Source of the DNA: Clostridia bacterium
GTDB lineage: Bacteria > Bacillota > Clostridia > Christensenellales > UBA1242
Reading direction: 5' to 3'
Assembly: GCA_017537405.1 (NCBI GenBank)
Contig: JAFYKU010000104.1
Coordinates: forward strand, 1-5,273
Length of the DNA stretch: 5,273 bases
The notes beneath the pieces were generated by a model. The model ran no database searches. It saw only the letters and a list, made by a program, of their open reading frames with translations, and was not told the origin of the DNA. Positions 5,119-5,273 of this stretch are shown here, one piece after another (the first letter of the stretch is position 1; each line of letters opens with the position of its first letter). Both the position numbers and the translations under genes were made by a program.

Positions 5119-5170
5119 AACTTTATTCTTTGTCTTTATTGCATTTTTATCCAAAGTTATGTACTTAAAT

Positions 5171-5272
5171 TTATAATTGAAACTGCATTTTTATTTCTTG
5201 CAATTTTTTTATATGTTTCGGATTCCGCAAATCTTCTTCTACAAAACGACTATGATAATTTTCCCAATAAGC
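5171..5272 (-). CDS. C-terminal end of an unidentified protein, partial
   Basis: Reading leftwards from 5272, one minus-strand frame gives 33 residues before a TAA at 5173-5171. The other two frames meet stops within 36 bases. The peptide begins AYWENYHSRF and ends in a charged, helical-looking stretch (LRNPKHIKKLQEIKMQF). It is not recognised. It would lie upstream of hsp20 on the same strand, 52 bases from the hsp20 ATG. No terminator is seen between them, so the two may share a transcript. Confidence 0.55.
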   Translation of the reverse strand, partial: AYWENYHSRFVEEDLRNPKHIKKLQEIKMQFQL

Positions 5273-5273
5273 C

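Noticed and set aside
5119..5203. hsp20 promoter with TTGCAA (5203-5198) and TATAAA (5175-5170) on the minus strand
   Set aside because: The spacing is 22 bases, too long for a sigma-A promoter, and no alternative -35 fits. I cannot call a promoter for hsp20.

Overview
The window reads as a compact, AT-rich bacterial chromosome segment, most likely from an uncultured Bacillota/Clostridia-type gut organism. This is an inference. It rests on a short 375-residue NusA that lacks the C-terminal acidic repeats of proteobacterial NusA, a rimP-nusA-ylxR gene order, A-rich Shine-Dalgarno sites of the AAAGGAG type, sigma-A promoters often carrying a TGn extension, and double-zinc-ribbon membrane proteins common in gut Clostridia. 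No mobile element, CRISPR array or defence system is visible.

Left part, 1-1206, all minus strand. A tRNA-Ser(CGA) with its own promoter is followed, without a recognisable terminator, by two tandem paralogous double-zinc-ribbon membrane proteins. The second of these runs off the left edge.

Centre, 1276-2981, minus strand. This is the core transcription and translation operon rimP-nusA-ylxR(rnpM). It has a good promoter and a leader hairpin followed by a U-tract. The RimP is only 82 residues and lacks the usual C-terminal domain. infB does not follow ylxR; the tRNA-Ser gene does.

Right-centre, 2996-4404, minus strand. tRNA-Leu(CAA) is followed by a strong terminator. Then comes a 418-residue ferritin-like protein whose promoter starts in the terminator's U-tract and which appears to be leaderless. 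The protein contains two diiron-type four-helix-bundle motif sets at exactly repeated spacing: an intact C-terminal one and a degenerate N-terminal one.

Right part, 4440-5273. Back-to-back promoters drive tRNA-Leu leftwards and a CAU-anticodon tRNA (probably tRNA-Ile2) rightwards. The rightward tRNA and a convergent Hsp20 gene share a bidirectional terminator. The Hsp20 has an unusual N-terminal cysteine cluster. The last 33 codons of an unidentified minus-strand gene enter from the right edge.

Nothing here amounts to a clearly new multi-gene system. The points most worth a second look are the duplicated ferritin-like protein with its leaderless promoter, the one-domain RimP, and the cysteine-bearing Hsp20.
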